48,717 nucleotides of DNA from an uncultured Pelagibacteraceae bacterium (GTDB lineage Bacteria; Pseudomonadota; Alphaproteobacteria; Pelagibacterales; Pelagibacteraceae): contig CACORD010000006.1 of the NCBI GenBank assembly GCA_902629535.1, positions 1 through 48,717 on the forward strand, read 5' to 3'. Position numbers and translations under genes: made by a program. Below are positions 19,503-30,713 of this stretch, in pieces. A model generated the notes under the pieces. The model had not been told where the DNA came from. It searched no databases and saw nothing but the letters and a program-made list of their open reading frames with translations. The first letter of the stretch is position 1. The number at the start of each line of letters is the position of its first letter.

Positions 19503-20641
19503 AAAACTCAAAAGTCGTTTTATGCACTTTAATATTTCTGAAATTTTTATTCAGTGTTTCTGTAAATGCTACCGAAGTTAGCGTCTACGAAAAAATTGAT
19601 TTATTTGGAGAAGTTTTAGAAAAAATTAATAAAGAGTATGTTGATGAGATTAATCAGTCTGAAAGTATGGATTCCGCGATTAATGGTTTACTTCAATCAC
19701 TTGATCCTTACTCCGCTTATATGTCTCCTGACACTTTTAATGAAATGCAAACTGAAACAAGTGGTGAATTTGGGGGCTTAGGAATTGAAGTTGGAATGGA
19801 GTCTGGTGTTGTGAAAGTCATTTCACCGATAGATGATACACCGGCATCTAAAGCAGGAATTAAAGCTGGAGATTACATTATAAAAATTGATGATATCCAA
19901 GTTCAAGGTAAATCTCTTAGTGAGGCTGTAGATCTGATGAGAGGACCTGTAGGTTCTTCTATAAACTTAACAATTAGAAGAATTGGGCAAAAAAAAGCTT
20001 TAACATTTGATATTGTGAGAGAGATAATTGAAATTAGATCTGTTAAAGCAGATTTATTAGAAAAAAATATTGGTTATATTAGGTTAACCTCATTTAATGA
20101 AAATAGTGGAGAACAGATTAGAGAACAAATTAAAAAATTTGAAGAAAATAAAAATATTAATGCGTATATTCTTGATCTAAGAAATAATCCTGGTGGCCTA
20201 TTATCTCAAGCCATTAGGATAACAGATTTTTTTTTAGATAATGGAGAAATTGTATCTACTAAAAGTAGAAAACTTTCTGAAAACAGAAAATGGTTTGCAA
20301 AAAAAGGTGATTTGATTGATGGAAAAACATTAATTGTTTTAATCAATTATGGCTCCGCATCAGCATCTGAGATAGTTGCTGGTGCTCTTAAAGACCATAA
20401 AAGAGCAATTATATTAGGAGAAAATAGTTATGGAAAGGGATCCGTGCAATCAATTATTCCGTTAAAAAATAAAGGGGCTATCAGGCTAACAGTTGCAAAA
20501 TATTATTTACCTTCTGGAAAATCGATTTCTGAAGTTGGCGTAAGTCCAGATATTGAAATTGATGAGGAAAGCGATTTGTTCAGAATAAAAACTGATACCG
20601 ATAACCAGCTTAATTACGCACTAAAACTTTTAAACGGGTAA
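19499..20641 (+). CDS. ctpA: Carboxy-terminal processing protease (S41 family)
   Basis: A 380-residue exported serine protease. Residues 1-24 form a signal peptide ending at VNA-TEV. A PDZ domain spans roughly 90-165 (GEFGGLGIEVG onward), followed by the S41 catalytic domain with Ser288 in GSASASE and Lys313 in YGKGSVQ forming the Ser-Lys dyad. It would cut periplasmic or envelope proteins at their C-termini. It lacks the long C-terminal tail of many CtpA proteins. It overlaps rsfS by four bases (ATGA) and is directly followed by rppH. Confidence 0.94.
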   Translation: MKNSKVVLCTLIFLKFLFSVSVNATEVSVYEKIDLFGEVLEKINKEYVDEINQSESMDSAINGLLQSLDPYSAYMSPDTFNEMQTETSGEFGGLGIEVGMESGVVKVISPIDDTPASKAGIKAGDYIIKIDDIQVQGKSLSEAVDLMRGPVGSSINLTIRRIGQKKALTFDIVREIIEIRSVKADLLEKNIGYIRLTSFNENSGEQIREQIKKFEENKNINAYILDLRNNPGGLLSQAIRITDFFLDNGEIVSTKSRKLSENRKWFAKKGDLIDGKTLIVLINYGSASASEIVAGALKDHKRAIILGENSYGKGSVQSIIPLKNKGAIRLTVAKYYLPSGKSISEVGVSPDIEIDEESDLFRIKTDTDNQLNYALKLLNG

Positions 20642-21118
20642 ATGAAAGATAAGTATAAAAATTTACCACTACGCAGTGGTGTAGGTATAGTGGTATTAAA
20701 TCAAAATAATAAAATTTTTGTTGCAAAGCGAATTGATAACCCAAGAAATTTTTGGCAAATGCCTCAAGGAGGTATTGATGCTGGTGAAGATTTTCTCTCT
20801 GCTGCTTATAGAGAATTAGAGGAAGAAACTAGTATTACAAAAGTTGATCTGATTAAAGAATTTGATGGATTTATCACATATGAATTACCTGATCACTTAT
20901 TAGGAATTATTTGGAGAGGCAAATATAAGGGCCAAAAGCAAAAATGGTTTTTAATGAGATATAATGGAAATGATAATGAAATCAACATTCAAACGAAAAA
21001 ACCAGAGTTTTTAGAGTGGAAATGGATTGATGTAGAAGCACTTACAGACGTAGTAGTTGATTTTAAACTTCATGTTTATAAAGAACTTCAAAAAAAGATA
21101 ATAAAAATAATTAATTAA
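20642..21118 (+). CDS. rppH: RNA pyrophosphohydrolase (Nudix)
   Basis: A 158-residue Nudix hydrolase that removes pyrophosphate from 5'-triphosphate RNA and so starts mRNA decay. The Nudix box is at about 43-65 (GGIDAGED, then RELEEET). RSGVGIVVLN near the N-terminus and FWQMPQGG are typical of RppH. Its ATG follows the ctpA stop with no gap. Its TAA is embedded in an eight-base palindrome, TTAATTAA, that also contains the stop of atpC on the opposite strand. Confidence 0.93.
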   Translation: MKDKYKNLPLRSGVGIVVLNQNNKIFVAKRIDNPRNFWQMPQGGIDAGEDFLSAAYRELEEETSITKVDLIKEFDGFITYELPDHLLGIIWRGKYKGQKQKWFLMRYNGNDNEINIQTKKPEFLEWKWIDVEALTDVVVDFKLHVYKELQKKIIKIIN

Positions 21119-21502
21119 TTGACTTTAGAACTTCTACTTTTTGATCTGCTAAATACTTAGCCTGATCAGTTATTTCTACTTTACTTGCCTCCTCCTCAGC
21201 TTTTTTAAGTAAATCCTCTTGTTTAGATTTATCTAAATCTGCCACAGCAAATATTACACTTGTTAAGATGGATAAATTATTATTTTTGAATTCAATAATT
21301 CCGTCCTCTACATAATAATTTTTATCACCTGATGTCGAAAATACTTTAATTATCCCAGGTTTTAAAAAAGAAATAATAGATATGTGATCTTTTAAAATCC
21401 CCATTTCACCCTCAAATGCAGGTACAACAACCTCTAAAACATCCTCTTTAACTAAAAAAGATTTTTCCGGGTTTACAATTTCAATTTTAAACTCTTCACT
21501 CA

Positions 21503-21503
<1 letters not shown>
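21111..21503 (-). CDS. atpC: F1 ATP synthase epsilon subunit
   Basis: A 130-residue subunit of the central stalk. The N-terminal beta-sandwich has FLVKEDVLEVVVPAFEGEMGIL (split about 16-37) and the stretch HISIISFLKPG. The C-terminal helical part is shorter and alanine/lysine rich. It regulates and couples rotation in F1. It is the last gene of atpHAGDC and overlaps the atpD stop by one base. Its own stop is interlocked with rppH. Confidence 0.94.
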
Positions 21504-23793
<2,290 letters not shown>

Positions 23794-23799
23794 ATTATA

Positions 23800-25335
23800 T
23801 TAAGATTTAAAGGTTCCTTTCAGCTGAGTAATTACTTCTACCAATAGCTTTTCTTTATCTTCATCAAGTTTTCCAGTGCTTTGAATTGATTCAATTATTT
23901 CAGGTTTATCTGATTTACATTTATTAATAATTTTGCTTTCAAACTCCGATACATCTTTTAAATCAATATCATCGAGATAACCTTTAACACCGCAGAAAAC
24001 TGATATTACTTGCTCAGCAACAGTCAATGGTGAGTATTGTTTTTGTTTTAGAAGTTCAGTTAGTTTTGAGCCCCTATTTAAAAGTTGTTGTGTAGATGCA
24101 TCCAAATCAGATCCAAATTGAGCAAATGCTGCCATTTCTCTGTATTGTGCTAATTCTAGTTTCATCGATCCCGAAACTTTTTTCATAGCTTTTGTTTGAG
24201 CTGATGATCCCACTCTTGATACTGATAACCCAACGTTAATTGCTGGTCTTATACCTTGGTTGAATAATTCTGTTTCTAAGAATATTTGACCATCAGTAAT
24301 CGAAATTACATTCGTAGGAATAAACGCAGAAACATCTCCTCCTTGTGTTTCAATAATTGGAAGTGCTGTTAATGAACCACCACCGTGCTCATCGCTTAAC
24401 TTTGCAGCTCTTTCAAGTAATCTACTATGTAGATAAAATACATCTCCTGGATAAGCCTCACGGCCTGGAGGTCTTCTCAATAATAGAGACATTTGTCTGT
24501 ACGCAACAGCTTGTTTTGATAAATCATCATAGATAATGAGTGCATGCATTCCATTATCTCTAAAATACTCACCCATAGCACATCCTGTATATGGGGCTAA
24601 AAATTGTAATGGCGCAGAATCTGATGCTGTAGCTGCAACAATAGTTGTGTAATCCATTGCACCTGCTTCTTCTAAAGTTTTTTGGATTTGTCTTACTGTT
24701 GATCTTTTCTGTCCAACTGCAACATAAATACAATATAATTTTTGCTTCTCATCACCAGTTTCATTTATTTTTTTTTGATTAATAATTGCATCCACAGCAA
24801 CTGCAGTTTTACCTGTTTGTCTGTCACCAATAATTAATTCCCTTTGACCTCTTCCAATTGGAACCAAACTATCGATTGATTTTAATCCAGTTTGCATTGG
24901 TTCATTGACTGATTGACGAGGAATAATTCCTGGTGCTTTTACCTCTACTCTAGTTTTTTTAATATTTTTATCAAACGGACCTTTTCCATCAATAGGATTA
25001 CCTAAACCGTCTACAACTCTTCCTAACAATTCCTTTCCAACAGGAGTATCAACAATGTTACCCGTACGTTTCACTACGTCACCCTCTTTTACATTTCTAT
25101 CGTCACCAAAAATTACAACACCAACATTTTCACTTTCTAAGTTAAGAGCCATCCCTTTTGATCCATCTGCAAATTCCACCATTTCACCAGCTTGTACATT
25201 ATCCAAACCATAAATTCTTGCGATACCATCTCCAACTGATAATACCTGCCCTACTTCTGCAACTTCGGCTTTTTCACCAAAATTTTTGATTTGTTCTTTT
25301 AATATTTTTGTAACTTCTGAAGGATTTATTTCCAT
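23800..25335 (-). CDS. atpA: F1 ATP synthase alpha subunit
   Basis: A 511-residue non-catalytic nucleotide-binding subunit. The Walker A loop GDRQTGKT is at 170-177. The signature [14 protein letters not shown] carries the arginine finger that reaches the beta-subunit site. The N-terminal beta barrel and C-terminal helical bundle have normal lengths. It follows atpH immediately with no gap. Confidence 0.98.
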   Translation of the reverse strand: MEINPSEVTKILKEQIKNFGEKAEVAEVGQVLSVGDGIARIYGLDNVQAGEMVEFADGSKGMALNLESENVGVVIFGDDRNVKEGDVVKRTGNIVDTPVGKELLGRVVDGLGNPIDGKGPFDKNIKKTRVEVKAPGIIPRQSVNEPMQTGLKSIDSLVPIGRGQRELIIGDRQTGKTAVAVDAIINQKKINETGDEKQKLYCIYVAVGQKRSTVRQIQKTLEEAGAMDYTTIVAATASDSAPLQFLAPYTGCAMGEYFRDNGMHALIIYDDLSKQAVAYRQMSLLLRRPPGREAYPGDVFYLHSRLLERAAKLSDEHGGGSLTALPIIETQGGDVSAFIPTNVISITDGQIFLETELFNQGIRPAINVGLSVSRVGSSAQTKAMKKVSGSMKLELAQYREMAAFAQFGSDLDASTQQLLNRGSKLTELLKQKQYSPLTVAEQVISVFCGVKGYLDDIDLKDVSEFESKIINKCKSDKPEIIESIQSTGKLDEDKEKLLVEVITQLKGTFKS

Positions 25336-25893
25336 CTATGCCTCTATCATTCTATTTTCGATTTGCTGTAATTTATTTTTAATTGAGGAATCAACCATAG
25401 TACTTCCAACTTGAACTACCAGGCCTCCTATTAAACTTTCATCGTATTTATAGTTTAATTTTATTTTAGAGTTAAAATTCATTGATAACTCGTCTGTAAT
25501 TTTTTTAATTTCATCACTTGATAATTTTTTTGCTGATTTCAATTCAGCTATAAGCTCGCCTCTTTTTTTGGAACAAATTTCAATAAAACTTTTAAGAATT
25601 CGTTCTATAAAAAAGAAACGTCTCTTTTGAATTAAGAAATTTAAAAAATTTTTAAATAAATTATCAAATTTATTACTAACAGCTATTTCATTTATAACTT
25701 TTGAGAGATCCTCTTGGCTAGTAGTGGGATCTTTAATCAAGTTAAAAAAATCTTTACTTTGATTAATTAGATTTAATACAGATAAAGATTGTTCCTCTAT
25801 CTGGCTCAATAAATTATTTTCTTCTGAAAGCTCAAAAAGTGCAAGAGAATACCTTGCAGCTGATGAAATTGAAAATTCTGTATCTTTGCTCAA
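25336..25893 (-). CDS. atpH: F1 ATP synthase delta subunit
   Basis: A 185-residue peripheral-stalk subunit (OSCP). The C-terminal part with SLIGGLVVQVGSTMVDSSIKNKL is the family signature. The start is TTG at 25893, with AGGAAA placed about six bases upstream on the minus strand; no ATG fits as well. It is the first gene of atpHAGDC. As in other alphaproteobacteria, the membrane Fo genes are not in this operon. A 108-base leader separates it from priA. Confidence 0.92.
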   Translation of the reverse strand: MSKDTEFSISSAARYSLALFELSEENNLLSQIEEQSLSVLNLINQSKDFFNLIKDPTTSQEDLSKVINEIAVSNKFDNLFKNFLNFLIQKRRFFFIERILKSFIEICSKKRGELIAELKSAKKLSSDEIKKITDELSMNFNSKIKLNYKYDESLIGGLVVQVGSTMVDSSIKNKLQQIENRMIEA

Positions 25894-25944
25894 CTTGTTT
25901 CCTATATAATGTTGAAGATTATTAAAAATTTAGGCTTTAATTAG

Positions 25945-25978
25945 CATATGACCCTTGTGTCTTCAAGTGACTGATATG
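25945..25978 (-). other. Imperfect hairpin in the priA-atpH gap (possible atp leader structure)
   Basis: The 108-base gap 25894-26001 is the second longest in the window. It holds arms CATAT (25945-25949) and ATATG (25974-25978), and inside them CTTG (25954-25957) and CAAG (25964-25967) around a six-base loop. A perfect -35 hexamer TTGACA lies on the minus strand at 25982-25977, but no good -10 follows at normal spacing. There is no T-run right after the structure in the priA direction, so it is not a standard terminator. It may be a leader RNA fold or a protein-binding site for the atp operon. Confidence 0.35.
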
Positions 25979-26001
25979 TCAAAAATGCCTCTTTTTATTG
26001 G

Positions 26002-27957
26002 TTAATTGAAGTTTATTGGATCAACATCAACTGAAAGTTTTATTCCCTTAAAAAATTTATATTTTGGAATAATTTTAGCCAAAGAATTCTGCATTTTCAT
26101 AGATTTTGATCCTCTTATAAGTAGTCTTATCCTAAATTTTTTTTTAATTCTAAATATTGGCGCATTAACGGGCCCCAAAATTTTTCCATTAATTTTGTTT
26201 TCAATAAAATTCTTAAAGTTGAAAGCTTCTTTTTCTAATTTTTTTTCATTTTCTCCTGTAAGGATTAGAGAAATAAATCTTTGATAAGGAGGAAGTTTAT
26301 TTTTTTTTCTTATTTCTAACTCTCTTTCTAAAAAGATATCTGGATTTTCATTTGTTATTTCAGAGATCATTTTAGAATTATTTTCATAGGTTTGAAAATA
26401 AACTGTCGCTGGTTTTCCAGTTCTTCCAGCTCTTCCCGAAAGCTGATGATAAAGTTGTAAATTCTTTTCAGCCCCTCTTAGATCGTGACCATGAGATGAA
26501 AGATCAATATCTACAACAACAATACAATTCAAGTGAGGAAAATGAAAACCTTTTGAAATTAATTGAGTTCCTACTAAAATTTGAATTTCATTATTAATTA
26601 TTTTTCTAATTTTTTCTTTTGAGTCCTTTTTATTCATCGTATCACTTGAGAAAATTTCAATTTTTTTACCAGGAAAATTTCTTTTTACTTCCTCAGAAAT
26701 TCTTTCAACACCTGGTCCACTAAAAACAAATTCACAATTATCACCTGCCTTACAATTTCTTTTTAACTCTGATTTAAAACCACAATAATGGCATAACAAA
26801 TTATTTTTATTCTTATGATAAACCAAATTTATTGTACAATTTGGACATGTGAAGCTTGAAAAACATTTGTTACATAATGCGTTAGGTGAAAAACCTCTTC
26901 TATTCAAAAAAAACAAAACTTGATCTTTTTTTTCAAGATGTAGATTAACTTTTTCAATTATCTTCGCAGATAACCATGATTTCTTCTCAAGTTTTGTATT
27001 ATTTAAATTAATGATTTCATAATTAGGTAGTGATGCATTTCTATATCTTTCTCTTAATCTAGAGACTTCATATTTTCCCTTTTTAATATTTTCAAAAGTT
27101 TCTATTGAAGGAACTGCTGTGATCAAGTTAACAGGAATGTTTTCAAATGATGCTCTTGAAATTGCCATATCTCGTGCATTATACGTAACACCTTCATCTT
27201 GTTTGAAAGATTGATCATGTTCCTCATCAACAATTATTATTCCTAATTTTTTAAAAGGTAAAAATAAAGAAGATCTTGCACCAATGATGACTTTAATTTC
27301 ACCACAAGAAATGCCACTCCAAATTATTTCTTTTTTCTTTTTTGAGATACCAGAGTGCCAAATTGCTGGATTAAATCCGAAATATTCTGAAAATTTTTGC
27401 TCAAACTGACTGGTCAAACCTATTTCTGGTAAAAGAATTAATGATTGAAAACCCTTCTTTATTAAAGATTTTAGCGCCTCAAAATAAACTAATGTCTTAC
27501 CCGATCCTGTTGTTCCTTGTAAAACATGAACTCTAAATTTTTTATTTGAATAACTCATTTTTTCTAAGGATTTAATTTGATTGATAGACAGTTTAAAGGA
27601 ATCTTTTTTTATTTCATCATTATACGGATCATAAATTTTTTTTTCCATTTTTTCTATTGCATTACTGCTCAATAAAACAAGCTTTAACGCCATTCCTTTT
27701 GGTATTAAATTATACTCAGCAAACCAATTTAAAAAATTTATTGTATCTTTCTTTAAAGGAGTTACGTCTAATTTTTTTAGGATACTTTTTATTTTAAATT
27801 TTTTGTTATCATTTTTTTCAAATTCATCCCATACCACACCTGTTATTTTAGATTTTCCAAAAGGGACTAAAACAAATTCACCAAGTTCAAGATTAATTTC
27901 ACTTTCATATGTAAAAGGATGATTAAAAATATTAGGTAGTAGAATCGGGTATTTCAT
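26002..27957 (-). CDS. priA: Primosomal helicase PriA
   Basis: A 651-residue superfamily 2 helicase that reloads the replisome at stalled forks. Motifs: GTTGSGKTLVYFEAL (Walker A), DEEHDQSFKQ (DEEH box), LLPEIGLT, FFLNRRGFSP, and QLSGRAGRTGK. It is about 80 residues shorter than E. coli PriA, mostly in the N-terminal DNA-binding region. The zinc-binding block has three CxxC pairs (CNKC, CPNC, CHYC), but the fourth pair is CKAGDNC, with five residues between the cysteines instead of two. It lies 22 bases after lpd and upstream of the atp operon. Confidence 0.94.
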   Translation of the reverse strand: MKYPILLPNIFNHPFTYESEINLELGEFVLVPFGKSKITGVVWDEFEKNDNKKFKIKSILKKLDVTPLKKDTINFLNWFAEYNLIPKGMALKLVLLSSNAIEKMEKKIYDPYNDEIKKDSFKLSINQIKSLEKMSYSNKKFRVHVLQGTTGSGKTLVYFEALKSLIKKGFQSLILLPEIGLTSQFEQKFSEYFGFNPAIWHSGISKKKKEIIWSGISCGEIKVIIGARSSLFLPFKKLGIIIVDEEHDQSFKQDEGVTYNARDMAISRASFENIPVNLITAVPSIETFENIKKGKYEVSRLRERYRNASLPNYEIINLNNTKLEKKSWLSAKIIEKVNLHLEKKDQVLFFLNRRGFSPNALCNKCFSSFTCPNCTINLVYHKNKNNLLCHYCGFKSELKRNCKAGDNCEFVFSGPGVERISEEVKRNFPGKKIEIFSSDTMNKKDSKEKIRKIINNEIQILVGTQLISKGFHFPHLNCIVVVDIDLSSHGHDLRGAEKNLQLYHQLSGRAGRTGKPATVYFQTYENNSKMISEITNENPDIFLERELEIRKKNKLPPYQRFISLILTGENEKKLEKEAFNFKNFIENKINGKILGPVNAPIFRIKKKFRIRLLIRGSKSMKMQNSLAKIIPKYKFFKGIKLSVDVDPINFN

Positions 27958-27979
27958 ATTTTTATAATATGAAAAAAAA

Positions 27980-29380
27980 TTAAGAGTGTATTGCTCTTTT
28001 ATCTACTGATAACGCAGCTTCTTTGACAGCTTCAGAAAAAGTTGGGTGAGCATGACAGGTTCTTGCTATATCCTCTGCACTTGCACCAAATTCCATAGCA
28101 ACACCGATTTCAGCAATTAATTCTCCTGCATGGGGGCCAATTATGTGTGCACCTAAAACTTTATCAGTCTGCGCATCAGCAAGAATTTTTACAAAACCCT
28201 CCGCATCATCGATAGCTTTAGCTCTAGAATTAGCCATGAATGAAAATTTCCCGACCTTATAATTTTTATTCAATTTTTTTAATTGTTCCTCAGTTTTACC
28301 AATGGATGCAACCTCTGGTGAAGTGTACACCACACCTGGTATCGTGTCATAGTTTACGTGTCCTGATTGACCTACAATATTTTCTGCAACTGCTATACCT
28401 TCATCTTCAGCCTTATGTGCCAGCATGGGGCCAACAATCACATCACCTATTGCATAAATATTTTCAACATTTGTTTTAAATTTCTTATCAGTTTTTATTC
28501 TATTTTTTTCATCTAAACTCACACCTGCATTTTTTAAATTTAGACCTTCTGTATTTGGCTTTCTGCCAACTGAAATTAAAACTACATCACATTCAAAATT
28601 ATTTTTATTCCCTTCTTTATCAATTGTTGAGACCACTGCGCCTAAATTATTTTTTTTAATTGTTTCAACTTTATTTTGCATATTAAATTTCATTCCTTGT
28701 TTTTTTAGAATTTTCATAAACTCAGATGAAATTTCTTTGTCCATACCAGGTGTTATATGATCCAAAAATTCAATAACTTCTACTTTTGCTCCAAGTCTTG
28801 ACCATACTGATCCCATCTCTAAGCCGATATAACCTCCGCCAACAACTACCATTTTATTAGGCACTTTTTCTAACTTTAAAGCTCCAGTTGATGAAACTAT
28901 TATTTTTTCATCAATTTCAACACCTGGTAGAGATACTGGAACAGATCCTGTAGCTATAACTGTTTTTTCAGTTTGAATTATTGTTTCTTTTTTTTGATCA
29001 TCTTTTATTAAAATTTTACTATTTGATTTAAAACTTCCATGTCCCTTAAAGTAAGTAACTTTGTTTTTTTTTAAGAGAAATTCTACACCTTTTGTAAGAA
29101 CAGTGACCGCTTTATCCTTGCTCTTCATCATTTTATCAAGATTTAATTTTACTTCTCCTATTTCAATACCTTTATTTGCTAAACCTTTAACTTTGTGAAA
29201 TTCCTCAGACAAATTTAGTAAGCTTTTTGAGGGTATACAACCAATATTCAAGCATGTGCCACCAAGAGATCCTCTAGACTCTATACATGCAGTTTTTAAT
29301 CCTAATTGTGCAAGTCTAATTGCGCAAACATAACCTCCTGGGCCACCTCCTATAACTACTGCTTGAAATTTTTCTGACAT
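27980..29380 (-). CDS. lpd: Dihydrolipoyl dehydrogenase (E3)
   Basis: A 466-residue flavoprotein that reoxidises lipoyl groups of 2-oxoacid dehydrogenase complexes. FAD-binding GGGPGGYVCAIR (11-22), the redox disulphide GGTCLNIGC (C43, C48), NAD-binding GGGYIGLE, and the C-terminal HAHPTFSEA with the catalytic His are all present. I start at the ATG at 29380 (MSEKFQAVVIGG), one base after the sucB stop. An upstream in-frame start would overlap sucB and has no family counterpart. It lies third after sucA and sucB, so it is the E3 of this complex. Confidence 0.96.
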   Translation of the reverse strand: MSEKFQAVVIGGGPGGYVCAIRLAQLGLKTACIESRGSLGGTCLNIGCIPSKSLLNLSEEFHKVKGLANKGIEIGEVKLNLDKMMKSKDKAVTVLTKGVEFLLKKNKVTYFKGHGSFKSNSKILIKDDQKKETIIQTEKTVIATGSVPVSLPGVEIDEKIIVSSTGALKLEKVPNKMVVVGGGYIGLEMGSVWSRLGAKVEVIEFLDHITPGMDKEISSEFMKILKKQGMKFNMQNKVETIKKNNLGAVVSTIDKEGNKNNFECDVVLISVGRKPNTEGLNLKNAGVSLDEKNRIKTDKKFKTNVENIYAIGDVIVGPMLAHKAEDEGIAVAENIVGQSGHVNYDTIPGVVYTSPEVASIGKTEEQLKKLNKNYKVGKFSFMANSRAKAIDDAEGFVKILADAQTDKVLGAHIIGPHAGELIAEIGVAMEFGASAEDIARTCHAHPTFSEAVKEAALSVDKRAIHS

Positions 29381-29381
29381 C

Positions 29382-30707
29382 CTAAATATCCAAAAATAAC
29401 CTTCTAGGGTCCTCAAGACTTTCTTTTATCATTTTAAGAAAGGATACAGACTCTTTACCGTCAATAATTCTATGATCATAAGATAAAGCTAAATACATTA
29501 CTGGTCTTATCTTGATTTCACCATCCACTACAATGGGTCTATCAACAATATTATGCATCCCTAATACTCCAGATTGAGGTAAGTTTAGAATTGGAGTTGA
29601 AAGCATTGACCCATAAACTCCTCCATTGCTAATAGTAAAAGTACCTCCTTGAAGATCTTCAATTACAAGTTTTCCATCTTTTGCTTTTTCAGAAATCTCT
29701 TTAATATTTTTTTCAATATCTGCAAAAGATAGTTCATCAGCATTCTTTAACACTGGAACTACAAGTCCTTTGTCAGTTCCAACTGCAAAACTTATATTAT
29801 AATAATTTTTGTAAACAATTGTGTCCCCATCTATTTCAGCGTTAACAGCTGGAAAATTTTTTAAGGCTACTATACAAGCCTTAACAAAAAATGACATAAA
29901 ACCAAGCTTGATACCATATCGACTTTGAAAATCCTCCTGGTTATCTTTTCTCATGTTAATTATATTTGTCATGTCTACTTCATTAAAAGTGGTAAGTAGA
30001 GCTGCGTTTTCCTGGGCTTGTTTTAGTCTTTTAGCTATAGTTTGTCTCAACCTAGTCATTTTAATACGCTCTTCTTGGCCGTATTTAATTTTTCTCTCTG
30101 AAGGTGGGGGATTAACTCCCATCAAGCTTATTAAATCACCTTTTAGTATTCGTCCATCTTTTCCAGATCCTTTTACTGACTTAACGTCAATATTATTTTC
30201 ATTTACCATTTTTCTTACAGCTGGAGATAATGTTTGACTTTCCTCGGAAGAATTTTCCTCTATATGATTGTTTTTAATTTCCTCTGTTAAAATAAGTGGC
30301 TCTTCTTCTATTTCCTCAGTTTTATTTTTTTCTTCAACTACATCTAATTCTGCCTGTTCTTTAATTGGATCTAATTTTATTACATTGTCTTTTTCTTTGG
30401 GTTCATCATTTAACTTTAAGTTTGATGGTTGAATTTTCTTAATTTCACCTGATTTTTTAATTTCACTTTGGATCTCAATAACTAAACCTAAAATTTCTCC
30501 TACTTTAACAGTCGACCCATCTTTGGAGTTAATTTCAATTAATTTTCCTGTAACAGGAGACGGTACTTCCAAATTAACTTTGTCAGTCTCTAATTCAACA
30601 ATTGGCTCATCCGCATCAACTGGTTCACCTTTTTTTTTTAACCATTTAGATACTGTAGCCTCTGTAATACTCTCACCTAGAGCTGGGACTAATATTTTTT
30701 CACTCAT
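29382..30707 (-). CDS. sucB: 2-oxoglutarate dehydrogenase E2 (dihydrolipoamide succinyltransferase)
   Basis: A 441-residue acyltransferase core subunit. It has one lipoyl domain with the lipoylated Lys43 in [10 protein letters not shown], a long Glu/Lys-rich linker (about 85-160), a peripheral-subunit-binding domain ([11 protein letters not shown], then [13 protein letters not shown]), and a catalytic domain with [11 protein letters not shown] carrying the active His and Asp. It moves the succinyl group from lipoamide to CoA. Six bases separate it from sucA. Confidence 0.97.
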   Translation of the reverse strand: MSEKILVPALGESITEATVSKWLKKKGEPVDADEPIVELETDKVNLEVPSPVTGKLIEINSKDGSTVKVGEILGLVIEIQSEIKKSGEIKKIQPSNLKLNDEPKEKDNVIKLDPIKEQAELDVVEEKNKTEEIEEEPLILTEEIKNNHIEENSSEESQTLSPAVRKMVNENNIDVKSVKGSGKDGRILKGDLISLMGVNPPPSERKIKYGQEERIKMTRLRQTIAKRLKQAQENAALLTTFNEVDMTNIINMRKDNQEDFQSRYGIKLGFMSFFVKACIVALKNFPAVNAEIDGDTIVYKNYYNISFAVGTDKGLVVPVLKNADELSFADIEKNIKEISEKAKDGKLVIEDLQGGTFTISNGGVYGSMLSTPILNLPQSGVLGMHNIVDRPIVVDGEIKIRPVMYLALSYDHRIIDGKESVSFLKMIKESLEDPRRLFLDI

Positions 30708-30713
30708 TTCAAA

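Noticed and set aside
29381..29416. A longer lpd reading with 12 extra N-terminal residues.
   Set aside because: It would overlap sucB, and the conserved FAD-binding strand begins right after the ATG at 29380.
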